From assembly GCF_000620785.1 (NCBI RefSeq), contig NZ_JIAI01000001.1, positions 496,001 through 560,000 on the forward strand: a stretch of 64,000 nt of DNA, read 5' to 3'. Origin of the DNA: Actinospineispora acaciae DSM 45401. Lineage in GTDB: Bacteria; Actinomycetota; Actinomycetes; Mycobacteriales; Pseudonocardiaceae. The notes under the pieces are model-generated. The model had not been told where the DNA came from. It was given only the letters and a program-made list of their open reading frames with translations, and did not search any database. The position numbers and the translations under genes are program-made. This document shows, piece after piece, positions 25,776 to 32,659 of the stretch (its first letter is position 1; each line of letters opens with the position of its first letter).

Positions 25776-26072
25776 ATGGGACGACGAGAGTCACTCACCG
25801 TGGTCCCCCGGCTCGTGGGGCTGGCGGCGATCACCGCCCATGACGTCGCGTTGGACGCACACCTCCTGGCCGTGGATCAGGATCCCTGCCACACGCCGGC
25901 GGTGGCGGGTGTGGTGGCCGCTCAGCTCCCGACCCCTGGGACCTACCTCACCCCCGGCAGCCAGGTGCGGATCTGGGTCAAGACCGGCTCGGACGGCGAC
26001 GGAGGCGGCGGTGGCGGCGGCCAACGGGTGCCCACCGGGCCCACGTCCGTCACGCCGTCCGGAGCCAAGTAG
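25776..26072 (+). CDS. Single-PASTA-domain small protein
   Basis: Protein of 98 residues from the ATG at 25776. About residues 8-68 look like one PASTA module: TVVPRLVGLAAITAHDVALDAHLLAVDQDP, then VAGVVAAQLPTPGTYLTPGSQVRIWV, with the typical V.Q.P.PGT...GS.V...V ending. The tail is Gly-rich (eight Gly in a row) and Thr/Pro/Ser-rich. No signal peptide, which is odd because PASTA domains usually bind cell-wall muropeptides outside the cell. A TACCCT -10-like element (25765-25770) ends 5 bp before the ATG, so the mRNA is probably leaderless. Confidence 0.7.
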   Translation: MGRRESLTVVPRLVGLAAITAHDVALDAHLLAVDQDPCHTPAVAGVVAAQLPTPGTYLTPGSQVRIWVKTGSDGDGGGGGGGQRVPTGPTSVTPSGAK

Positions 26073-26074
26073 CG

Positions 26075-26506
26075 TCACGCCACGGTGACGCCGAGCCGGG
26101 CGAGCAGGTCACGCACCCGGTGTTCGATCTGGTCGCGGATCGGCCGTACCCGGTCGAGCTCCAGCCCGGCGGGGTCGTCGAGCGACCAGTCCTCGTAGCG
26201 GCGGCCTGGGAAGACGGGGCAGGCGTCCCCGCATCCCATGGTGATCACGACGTCGGCCGCCCGGACGGTCTCGTCGGTCCAGCGTTTCGGGTGCTCGCCG
26301 GAGATGTCGATGCCGCGCTCGGCCATGGCGGCGACCGCGGCGGGGTTGATGTCACCGGCCGGGGTCGAGCCGCCGGACCAGGCCACCGCCCGGCCGTCGG
26401 CGAGGTGGGTGAAGAACCCGAGGGCCATCTGGGAGCGGCCGGCGTTGTGCGTGCACAGGAACAGCACCACCGGCCTGGCGGTCTCGCGGTGCGAGGTGCC
26501 GGTCAT
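26075..26506 (-). CDS. arsC: Arsenate reductase (low-molecular-weight phosphatase family)
   Basis: Reduces arsenate to arsenite in the cytoplasm. Protein of 143 residues with the P-loop CTHNAGRS (CX5R, about residues 18-25), ERGIDISGEHPKRWTDE, the redox Cys pair in ITMGCGDACPVFPGRRYEDW (about 90-108) and DDPAGLELDRVRPIRDQIEHRV. These are the features of thioredoxin/mycothiol-coupled ArsC proteins; which thiol system is used cannot be decided. The ATG overlaps the stop of the ArsI/CadI gene (ATGA), and the pair is divergent from arsR-acr3. Confidence 0.92.
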   Translation of the reverse strand: MTGTSHRETARPVVLFLCTHNAGRSQMALGFFTHLADGRAVAWSGGSTPAGDINPAAVAAMAERGIDISGEHPKRWTDETVRAADVVITMGCGDACPVFPGRRYEDWSLDDPAGLELDRVRPIRDQIEHRVRDLLARLGVTVA

Positions 26507-26943
26507 GACTCGGGTGCACCGCAGACGCACTCGCCGGTGTCGGGTTGGCCGAGGCCGTGGATGCTGAGGGCCTCCGGGGCGTCGGCCTTGACGGTGTAGA
26601 CCTCCCACGGCTCGGCGCCGGGTCCGCGCACCCAGACCTTGTCCTGCAGGGCGTAACAGCAGGTGGTGTCGCTCTCCACGGCGGTGGTCAGGCCGAGCCC
26701 GGCGAGCCGGTCGGTGGCGGCGCGCACCTCGTCGGTGGTCTCGACCTCGACCCCGAGATGGTCCATCACGGTGGGCTGGTCGGGCCTGCCCTCGATGAGG
26801 ACCAGCTTCAGCGGGGGCTCGGCGAGGGCGAAGTTGGCGTAGCCGGGGCGGCGCTTGGCCGGCTCGACCCCGAACAGCGACCGGTAGAACTCGATCGACC
26901 CTTCCAGGTCGGAGACGCGCAGCGCGAGCTGGACACGAGACAT
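26503..26943 (-). CDS. arsI: ArsI/CadI-type vicinal-oxygen-chelate dioxygenase
   Basis: VOC-fold protein of 146 residues of the ArsI/CadI family. ArsI members are Fe(II)-dependent C-As lyases that remove methyl groups from trivalent organoarsenicals; CadI is the cadmium-inducible homologue. Seen: RVQLALRVSDLEGSIEFYRSLFG, MDHLGVEVETTDEV (His metal ligand) and the diagnostic vicinal pair in DTTCCYALQDKVWVRGP (about residues 94-110) with a following WEVYTVK Glu ligand. The C-terminal GECVCGAPES adds two more Cys. Its place between arsC and arsR makes an arsenic role the best guess. Confidence 0.87.
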   Translation of the reverse strand: MSRVQLALRVSDLEGSIEFYRSLFGVEPAKRRPGYANFALAEPPLKLVLIEGRPDQPTVMDHLGVEVETTDEVRAATDRLAGLGLTTAVESDTTCCYALQDKVWVRGPGAEPWEVYTVKADAPEALSIHGLGQPDTGECVCGAPES

Positions 26944-26959
26944 CGGTGATCCACTCCTT

Positions 26960-26983
26960 CTGTTTCGACAGGCGTCGAGACAG
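26960..26983. promoter_or_regulatory. Candidate ArsR operator between arsI-arsC and arsR-acr3
   Basis: Inverted repeat of 24 bp: CTGTTTCGAC (26960-26969), a 4-bp spacer AGGC, and GTCGAGACAG (26974-26983), with nine of ten pairs matching. It is 16 bp from the arsI start and 39 bp from the arsR start, suited to repression in both directions. Confidence 0.55.
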
Positions 26984-27022
26984 AACCTTGCGCCTTGATT
27001 CGAAGGCTGTCAAGGTAGACAA

Positions 27023-27382
27023 GTGTCAAATCAGGATCGAATGTTGGCGGTGTTGGACGAGGCGGTGGGCTGCTGCTCGCCGCTGGTGTGCGAGCCGCTG
27101 AGCGCCGAGCAGGCGGTCGAGCTGTCCCGGCTGTTCAAGGCGATGGGCGATCCGGTGCGGTTGCGGCTGCTGTCGCTGATCGCCTCCCACGAGGGTGGGG
27201 AGGCGTGCGTGTGCGACCTGAGCGGCGTGTTCGACCTGACCGGGCCGACGATCAGCCACCACCTGAAGGTGCTGCGCGAGGCCGGGTTGATCTCCGGCGA
27301 GCGGCGCGGCACCTGGGTCTACTACCGGGTGCATCCCGAGACCCTTGCTCGGCTCTCGACGGTCCTGGTGGTCGGGGCGTGA
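27023..27382 (+). CDS. arsR: ArsR-family metalloregulator
   Basis: Winged-helix repressor of 119 residues starting at a GTG. N-terminal CCSPLVCEPLSAEQAVELSRLFKAMGDPVRLRLLSLI is followed by GEACVCDLSGVFDLTGPTISHHLKVLREAGLISGERRGTWVYYRV. The CVCDL motif in the alpha3 region together with the N-terminal CC/C cluster supplies trivalent-arsenic-binding thiols. It overlaps acr3 by GTGA and is divergent from arsI-arsC; de-repression by arsenite is expected. Confidence 0.92.
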   Translation: MSNQDRMLAVLDEAVGCCSPLVCEPLSAEQAVELSRLFKAMGDPVRLRLLSLIASHEGGEACVCDLSGVFDLTGPTISHHLKVLREAGLISGERRGTWVYYRVHPETLARLSTVLVVGA

Positions 27383-28593
27383 GTGGGGCGAACCCCACGG
27401 CGGGCGTGGTCGCGAAGCTGTCGACGTTGGACCGGTTCCTGCCGGTGTGGATCCTCGCGGCGATGGCCGTGGGCCTGGCGGGCGGGCGGCTGGTTCCCGG
27501 TCTGGGTGAGGCGCTCGACGCGGTCTCGGTCGGCGGGGTCTCGCTGCCGATCGCGCTCGGGCTGCTGGTGATGATGTATCCGGTGTTGGCCAAGGTCCGC
27601 TACGACCGGCTCGACACCGTCACCCGCGACCGCCGCCTGCTCGTCAGCTCGCTGCTGCTGAACTGGGTGTTCGGGCCGGCGTTGATGTTCGCGCTGGCCT
27701 GGCTGCTGCTGCCCGATCTGCCCGAGTACCGCACCGGGCTGATCATTGTCGGGTTGGCCCGCTGCATCGCCATGGTCATCATCTGGAACGACCTGGCGTG
27801 CGGGGACCGGGAGGCCGCCGCCGTGCTGGTCGCGCTGAACTCGGTGTTCCAGGTGGTCGCGTTCGCCGGGCTGGGCTGGTTCTACCTTGCCGTGCTGCCC
27901 GGCTGGCTGGGCCTGCCCCGGGCCGAGCTGACCGTGTCGGCCTGGCAGATCGCCCGCGCCGTGCTGATCTTTCTGGGCATCCCGCTGCTGGCCGGCTACC
28001 TGTCCCGCCGCCTCGGCGAACGCGCCCTCGGCCGGGCCTGGTACGAGACCCGGTTCCTGCCCCGGGTCGGCCCGTTCGCCCTCTACGGGCTGCTGTTCAC
28101 CATCGTGATCCTGTTCGCGCTGCAGGGCGAGGCGATCCTGAGCCAACCCGTGGACGTGGCGCGGATCGCGCTGCCGTTGCTGGCCTACTTCGCGCTGATG
28201 TGGGCCGGCTCCTACGCCCTCGGCAGGGGCATCGGCCTGAGCTACGAGCGCACCACCACGCTGGCGTTCACCGCCGCCGGCAACAACTTCGAGCTGGCCA
28301 TCGCGGTGGCCGTCGCCACCTTCGGGGTGGCCTCCGGCCAGGCGCTGGCGGGCGTGGTCGGCCCGCTCATCGAGGTCCCGGTCCTGGTCGGGCTGGTGTA
28401 CGTGTCGCTGTGGGCCCGCCGCCGGTCAGCCGCCCCGGGGTCGTGGGGTGGCGCCGGCGATCAGGGCGGCGGCCAGCACGGCGGTGGCGGCAAGCGTGGC
28501 GAACAGGGTTGGGTAGCCGCCGAGCGTCGCGGCCAGCGCGGCGCCGGCCCAGGGGGCCAGCGCGGTGGCGAACATGGCGGGGGCGGAGAGTAG
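27379..28593 (+). CDS. acr3: ACR3-type arsenite efflux transporter
   Basis: Membrane transporter of 404 residues with about ten helices that extrudes arsenite. Hallmarks: GLLVMMYPVLAKVRYDRL, WVFGPALMFALAWLLL, GLARCIAMVIIWNDLACGD with the essential Cys (about residue 129) and TAAGNNFELAIAVAVATFG (about 299-317). The transporter proper ends near residue 352 (VYVSLWARRR). The remaining 50 residues are Gly/Gln/Arg-rich and are encoded entirely opposite the end of the convergent MFS gene, a 168-bp overlap. The GTG start overlaps the arsR stop. Confidence 0.92.
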   Translation: MSGANPTAGVVAKLSTLDRFLPVWILAAMAVGLAGGRLVPGLGEALDAVSVGGVSLPIALGLLVMMYPVLAKVRYDRLDTVTRDRRLLVSSLLLNWVFGPALMFALAWLLLPDLPEYRTGLIIVGLARCIAMVIIWNDLACGDREAAAVLVALNSVFQVVAFAGLGWFYLAVLPGWLGLPRAELTVSAWQIARAVLIFLGIPLLAGYLSRRLGERALGRAWYETRFLPRVGPFALYGLLFTIVILFALQGEAILSQPVDVARIALPLLAYFALMWAGSYALGRGIGLSYERTTTLAFTAAGNNFELAIAVAVATFGVASGQALAGVVGPLIEVPVLVGLVYVSLWARRRSAAPGSWGGAGDQGGGQHGGGGKRGEQGWVAAERRGQRGAGPGGQRGGEHGGGGE

Positions 28594-29613
28594 CCCGTTC
28601 AGCCGGCCGTAGTGGGCGGCGCCCCAGCGGTCGCTGACGGCGGTGGCCTGGAGCAGGGTGAACACGCCCCGGGCGGCGCCGGCGAGCATGGCGGCGGCGA
28701 TGAGCAGCGGCGCCGGCCCGGGAACCGCCGCGAGCAGGGCCGTCGCGGCGGCGGACAACCCCAGGATGAGCACGCCCCGGGTACGGACGGTGGTCGCGGC
28801 GGCCAGCCGGCGGTAGCCGAGGCGGCCCAGCACCTGCCCGAGCCCGCCCAGCCCGAGCGCCCAGGCGGCCAGGCCGGTGGACAGCCCGCGTTCGAGCAGC
28901 AGCGGGATCTGGTTGACCACCACCGCGAACGCGGTGAACGTGGCCAGCGCGACGGCCGCGACCAGCAGCAGGAACGGACGGCTGCGTGCGATCGTTCCGG
29001 GCGCCCGGTCGGGGTGGTCGGCGGGGTCGGGCTCGGGCTGTGCTGGCCAGGGCCCGCGCAGCCCGAGCCAGTGCGCCGGGATCGTCACCACCGCCAGGAC
29101 CGCCGCGAGCGCGAGGTAGGCGTGCCGCCACCCGAGGTGGTCGAGCAGGGCGGCGGTGAGCGGGGCGAAGATCGTGCTGGCCAGCCCGGCCAACAGGGTC
29201 AGCGCGGTCAGCGCGGTCACCCTGCGCGGACCCCACCAGCGGGTCAGCGCGGCGAACGCCGGCGGGTACAGCGTCGCGGACATCGCCACGCCGGCCAGCA
29301 CCCACGCGGCGAAGAACACCGGCAGCGGCCCGGCCAGCGCGATGCCCACCACGGCCGGCACCGCCAGCACCGACCCGGCGGTCATGAGCGGGCGGGGGCC
29401 GTGGCGGTCCAGCCACCGCCCCACCGGGACACCGGCCAGCGCGGCGACCACCAGGCCGACGGAGAACGCGGCGGTCACGGTGGCCACCGGCCAGCCGGTG
29501 TCGGCGGCGATCGACGGCGCGAGCACCGGGAACGCGTAGTAGAGCACGCCCCAGCTGGTGATCTGCGTGCCGCACAGCACCACCAGCACGCGGCGCAGCG
29601 CCGCCGGGCTCAA
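28426..29613 (-). CDS. MFS transporter linked to the arsenic island
   Basis: Major facilitator protein of 395 residues with twelve predicted helices: GTQITSWGVLYYAFPVLAPSIAADTGW (helix 1), VPVGRWLDRHGPRPLMTAGSVL (loop 2-3 motif GRxxDRxGxR), SATLYPPAFAALTRWWGPRR and the C-terminal half RGVLILGLSAAATALLAAVPGP. I start it at the TTG at 29613, whose TTGA overlaps the stop of the monooxygenase gene; a GTG a few codons in is an alternative. Coupled to a flavoprotein monooxygenase and an ArsR gene, it may export an oxidised or organic arsenical; this is inference. Confidence 0.85.
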   Translation of the reverse strand: MSPAALRRVLVVLCGTQITSWGVLYYAFPVLAPSIAADTGWPVATVTAAFSVGLVVAALAGVPVGRWLDRHGPRPLMTAGSVLAVPAVVGIALAGPLPVFFAAWVLAGVAMSATLYPPAFAALTRWWGPRRVTALTALTLLAGLASTIFAPLTAALLDHLGWRHAYLALAAVLAVVTIPAHWLGLRGPWPAQPEPDPADHPDRAPGTIARSRPFLLLVAAVALATFTAFAVVVNQIPLLLERGLSTGLAAWALGLGGLGQVLGRLGYRRLAAATTVRTRGVLILGLSAAATALLAAVPGPAPLLIAAAMLAGAARGVFTLLQATAVSDRWGAAHYGRLNGLLSAPAMFATALAPWAGAALAATLGGYPTLFATLAATAVLAAALIAGATPRPRGG

Positions 29614-31073
29614 CCGGTGTGGTCGCCGGCCTGCGCGGCGGCGAAGGCGGCGAACCGGCGGGTGGCGGTCGGGTCGAGGCCGAGCTCGGCCGCCGCGGTG
29701 AGCACGGCGTCCACCGGGGTGGCGGCGGAGCCCAGGTGCCGGGCGGTGGCGGTCATGAGCTGGTCCGGGACGTCGGCGGGCAGGCCCAGGTCGGCGGCGA
29801 TGCCCTGCAGCCCGGTGCTCACCGAGCACACGCCGGTCTCGGGTAGCGCGAGCCGGACGTCCCGTGCCGCCGCCCAGTCGCCGGCCAGGGCGGCCACCAC
29901 CGAGCGGGCCTGCTCGTAGCCGGTGGCCATCAGGAACGTGGGCGCCCGGCCGTAGCTCTTCGAGCCGAGCGCGAAGTAGCCGGGCTCGGGGTGGGACAGC
30001 TCGGCGACGCCGTGCGGGTAGACGGTGCCGCAGGAGTGCACGTTCGGGTCGATCAACGGGGCCAGCTCGCGGGCGGCCTCCAGGATCGGGTCCAGCTCCA
30101 GGCGCAGCTCGCCGGCCAGCCGCCAGTCCGGCCGGTAGCCGGTGGCGGCGACCACCCGGTCGGCGTCGATCGACCGGCCGGCCGCGTCGAGCAGCCGCAC
30201 CCCGCCGGCCCCGCCGTCCGCGCCGGCCCGCACGGTGTGCACCCGGAACCCGGTGGCCAGCTCGACCCGGCCGGCGGCGACCAGGTGGTGCAGGCCCGCG
30301 CCCAGCGCGCCTCGGGCCGGCAGCTGGTCGTCCTCGCCGCCGCCGTAGGTCCGGTCGGGTGCGTCCGCGCGGATCGCCCAGGTGATGCGGGTGCCCGGGG
30401 CGGACGCCGCGAGGTCGGCGAGCGCGAGCAGGGTGGTCGCCGCGGAGTGGCCGGCCCCCACCACCACCGTGTGCCGGCCGGCGTGGCGGTCCCGGTCGGC
30501 GCCGAGCACGTCGGGCAGGGCGTGGTCGATCCACCCGGCCGCCTCGCGCTCGCCGTGCGCGGCCAGCCCGTTGCCGCCGAGCACGTTCGGGGTCCGCCAG
30601 GTGCCCGAGGCGTCCAGCACCGCGCGGGCGGTGATCTCCGACCCGTCGGCCAGGCGCACCACGAACGGCGTGTCCTCCCGTCCGGCGGTGCGCACCCGAT
30701 CCGCGCCGACCCGGCCGATCGCCACCACCTCGGCGCCGTAACGCAGTCGGGGCGCGATCCGCGGCAGAGCGGCCAGCGGCTCGAGGTAGCGGGCCACCAG
30801 ATCGGCCCCGGTCGGCAGGTCCTCGTCGGCGGGCAGCGTGATCCCGGCCTCGGTCAGCAGCCGGCGCGCCGCCGGGTCGATGTTGTAGCGCCACGGGCTG
30901 AACAGCCGCACGTGGCCCCACCGCCGCACCGACGCCCCCGGCCCCGCGCCGGCGTCCACCACCAGGAACGGCAGCTCGCGCTCCACCAGGTGCGCGGCCG
31001 CCGCCAACCCGACGGGCCCGGCCCCGATCACGACCACCGGCCCGTCCCCCGCGCTGATCTCTCGCTCGCTCAC
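29610..31073 (-). CDS. FAD/NAD(P)-dependent monooxygenase-like protein (ArsO-like context)
   Basis: Flavoprotein of 487 residues. The FAD Rossmann motif VVVIGAGPVGLAAAAHL is at about residues 13-29, the NAD(P) motif HTVVVGAGHSAATTLLAL at about 195-212 and the ATGYRPDW motif near 310. The start is the GTG at 31073, placed 5 nt behind AGGAGG; upstream codons to 31103 lack such a site. Flavoproteins of this type (ArsO) occur in actinobacterial arsenic gene clusters, but their reaction is not settled. Divergent from an ArsR gene, translationally coupled to an MFS exporter. Confidence 0.8.
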   Translation of the reverse strand: MSEREISAGDGPVVVIGAGPVGLAAAAHLVERELPFLVVDAGAGPGASVRRWGHVRLFSPWRYNIDPAARRLLTEAGITLPADEDLPTGADLVARYLEPLAALPRIAPRLRYGAEVVAIGRVGADRVRTAGREDTPFVVRLADGSEITARAVLDASGTWRTPNVLGGNGLAAHGEREAAGWIDHALPDVLGADRDRHAGRHTVVVGAGHSAATTLLALADLAASAPGTRITWAIRADAPDRTYGGGEDDQLPARGALGAGLHHLVAAGRVELATGFRVHTVRAGADGGAGGVRLLDAAGRSIDADRVVAATGYRPDWRLAGELRLELDPILEAARELAPLIDPNVHSCGTVYPHGVAELSHPEPGYFALGSKSYGRAPTFLMATGYEQARSVVAALAGDWAAARDVRLALPETGVCSVSTGLQGIAADLGLPADVPDQLMTATARHLGSAATPVDAVLTAAAELGLDPTATRRFAAFAAAQAGDHTG

Positions 31074-31117
31074 CACGACCTCCTCACTCGCCAGCATCAA
31101 CAACCATCGCGACTATA

Positions 31118-31133
31118 AACAGCATCTACTGTT
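31118..31133. promoter_or_regulatory. Candidate operator of the second ArsR
   Basis: AACAG (31118-31122) and CTGTT (31129-31133) are arranged as an inverted repeat with a 6-bp spacer inside an unusually AT-rich divergent intergenic region (31074-31159). Overlap with a TATAAA-like element at 31114-31119 suggests it covers a promoter. Confidence 0.5.
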
Positions 31134-31159
31134 AATGCCACTGTGCTTTACTGATATAC

Positions 31160-31558
31160 GTGACGCGGGAACTCGACGTCGCCCTGCTCGACGTGACCAG
31201 CGATGCCTCGGTGCTCGACCAGGCGCGCCAGCTCGCGGCCTGCCTGAAGGCGCTCGGCGACGAGAACCGGCTGCTCCTGCTGGTCCTACTGGCCGAACGC
31301 CCGCGCTCGGTGCGCGAGCTGACCGAGGCGACCGGGATGAGCCAGACTCTGGTCAGCCACCACCTCGCCCCGCTGCGCCAGCAAGGGCTGGTCAGCGTCA
31401 CCCCGAGGGGGCGCAGCAACATCTACGACCTGTGCTGCCAGGCCCTGGCCGCGCCCGTGCAGCTCCTGGCCAGCCTCGCCGCGCTCACCCCCGAGGGCGC
31501 CACCGCCTGCTGCACCCCCGCTCGGGCGCAGCCGGCCGGACGAGGCGTCAGCGGCTGA
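31160..31558 (+). CDS. ArsR-family regulator 2 with C-terminal Cys pairs
   Basis: Winged-helix regulator of 132 residues from a GTG. Core: ARQLAACLKALGDENRLLLLVLLAERPRSVRELTEATGMSQTLVSHHLAPLRQQGLVSVTPRGRSNIYDL. Unlike the ArsR at 27023 it lacks the CVCDL motif in the recognition helix and instead has Cys pairs at YDLCCQAL (about residue 93) and TACCTPA (about 117), an arrangement seen in ArsR proteins sensing trivalent (methyl)arsenicals near the C-terminus. Divergent from the monooxygenase-MFS unit, which it probably controls. Its end overlaps the AraC gene by 11 bp. Confidence 0.87.
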   Translation: MTRELDVALLDVTSDASVLDQARQLAACLKALGDENRLLLLVLLAERPRSVRELTEATGMSQTLVSHHLAPLRQQGLVSVTPRGRSNIYDLCCQALAAPVQLLASLAALTPEGATACCTPARAQPAGRGVSG

Positions 31559-32345
31559 GCAGCGCCCGCACCCGGCTCGGCGGGTGGCCCACCTCGGCGC
31601 GCATGGCCCGGCTCAGGTGGGCGTGGTCGGCGAAGCCGAGGTCGGCGGCCAGCCCGGCCAGGTCGGTCTCCCCCGCCTCGATCCGGTCCAGCGCCGCGCG
31701 CAGCCGCAGCCCGTTGCGGAAGCGGGTGAGGGTCTCGCCGGTGTGCGAGCGGAAGGTCCGGCTGAGGTACGAGCGGGAGACGCCCACTCGCCGCGCGAGC
31801 GTGTCCAGTCCGGTCCACGCGGGGTCGGCGGTGAGCAGCTCACGGGCGGACTCCACCACCCGCCGGCGAAACGGCGCCATTTCCGCCGGCCCGGCGCGGC
31901 GGTCGGCCCGGCGCGGCAGCTCGGCGGCCAGCCAGACGATGCGTTCGGCCAGCTCGAACCCGTCGGCGCCCCGGCGGGCCCGCGCCACCAGCGCGCGGTG
32001 CGCGAGGTCCAGCCGGCCGCTGGTCAGCACCGGGTGGGTCGGCGTCTGGTCCAGCCGCAGCTCGCGGGCGAACGCCGCGTCGAGCCCGACCTCCGTACAC
32101 ACGTCCTCGCGGCCCGGACGGTGCGCGATGCTCTGCTCGTCGCCGGGGCGGCCCAGGTAGGCGGTGGCCGGGTCGGCAAGGCCCTCCCAGCCGGGGATCC
32201 GCAGCCGGAACGCGCCGCGCCGGATGAACACCATCCGGTACCCGGCCCCGGCCTCGGGCGCCGACCAGGCCGTCCGGGGCTCGACGATACGCAGGTCCGC
32301 GACGGTGAAGCTCGCGTCGGTGGCGATCCGGTCCCTCACCCGCAC
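31548..32345 (-). CDS. AraC-family transcriptional regulator
   Basis: Regulator of 265 residues with the AraC DNA-binding domain at the C-terminus (about residues 170-262): LDTLARRVGVSRSYLSRTFRSHTGETLTRFRNGLRLRAALDRI for the first HTH and LAGLAADLGFADHAHLSRAMRAEVGHPPSRVRALL for the second. The N-terminal half is a cupin-like sensor (VFIRRGAFRLRIPGWEG). Start placed at GTG 32345; a longer start at 32366 would reach into the palindrome at 32365-32412. Its target is not evident; it lies downstream of mbtH. Confidence 0.83.
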   Translation of the reverse strand: MRVRDRIATDASFTVADLRIVEPRTAWSAPEAGAGYRMVFIRRGAFRLRIPGWEGLADPATAYLGRPGDEQSIAHRPGREDVCTEVGLDAAFARELRLDQTPTHPVLTSGRLDLAHRALVARARRGADGFELAERIVWLAAELPRRADRRAGPAEMAPFRRRVVESARELLTADPAWTGLDTLARRVGVSRSYLSRTFRSHTGETLTRFRNGLRLRAALDRIEAGETDLAGLAADLGFADHAHLSRAMRAEVGHPPSRVRALLSR

Positions 32346-32364
32346 GAGCGCAACAGTAGCCGCC

Positions 32365-32412
32365 ACCCGTGAGTGGCTAGGGTCGCCATGGCGACCCTAG
32401 CCACTCACGGGT
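32365..32412. repeat. Dispersed palindrome, copy 1 (perfect 24-bp arms)
   Basis: Perfect 48-bp inverted repeat with its centre at CCATGG: outer arm ACCCGTGAGTGGCTAG, inner arm GGTCGCCA. It encodes the TGA of mbtH on the minus strand (CCGTGA) and ends that transcript, so it may act as a terminator without a U-tract. The outer 15 bases recur at 55555 and 61696. Confidence 0.85.
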
Positions 32413-32632
32413 TGTCCTTGGCCGCCGCCATGTGCTCGACCAGGCTGCGCGGGCGCATGTCCGTCCAGTGCCGTTCGACGTGGTCGAGGCAGGCCTGCCG
32501 GGTGTCCGGGCCGTGCGCCACCTCCCAGCCGTCCGGGACGTCGACGAACGTGGGCCACAGCGAGTACTGGCCCTCGTCGTTGCGCAGCGCGTAGAAGGTG
32601 CCGTTCTCGTCGTCGAACGGGTTGCTGGACAT
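32405..32632 (-). CDS. mbtH: MbtH-like protein
   Basis: Small NRPS chaperone of 75 residues that binds and activates adenylation domains. The family signature is complete: NPFDDENGTFYALRNDEGQYSLWPTFVDVPDGWEVAHGP, with the conserved Ser/Leu/Trp-Pro and the final W of RHWTDMRP. Located 27 bp behind the ornithine-monooxygenase gene, it must serve a siderophore NRPS that is not in this window. Its last codons run into the palindrome at 32365-32412. Confidence 0.95.
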   Translation of the reverse strand: MSSNPFDDENGTFYALRNDEGQYSLWPTFVDVPDGWEVAHGPDTRQACLDHVERHWTDMRPRSLVEHMAAAKDNP

Positions 32633-32659
32633 GGGCGACTCCTTCGCGGGACGGGGTGG

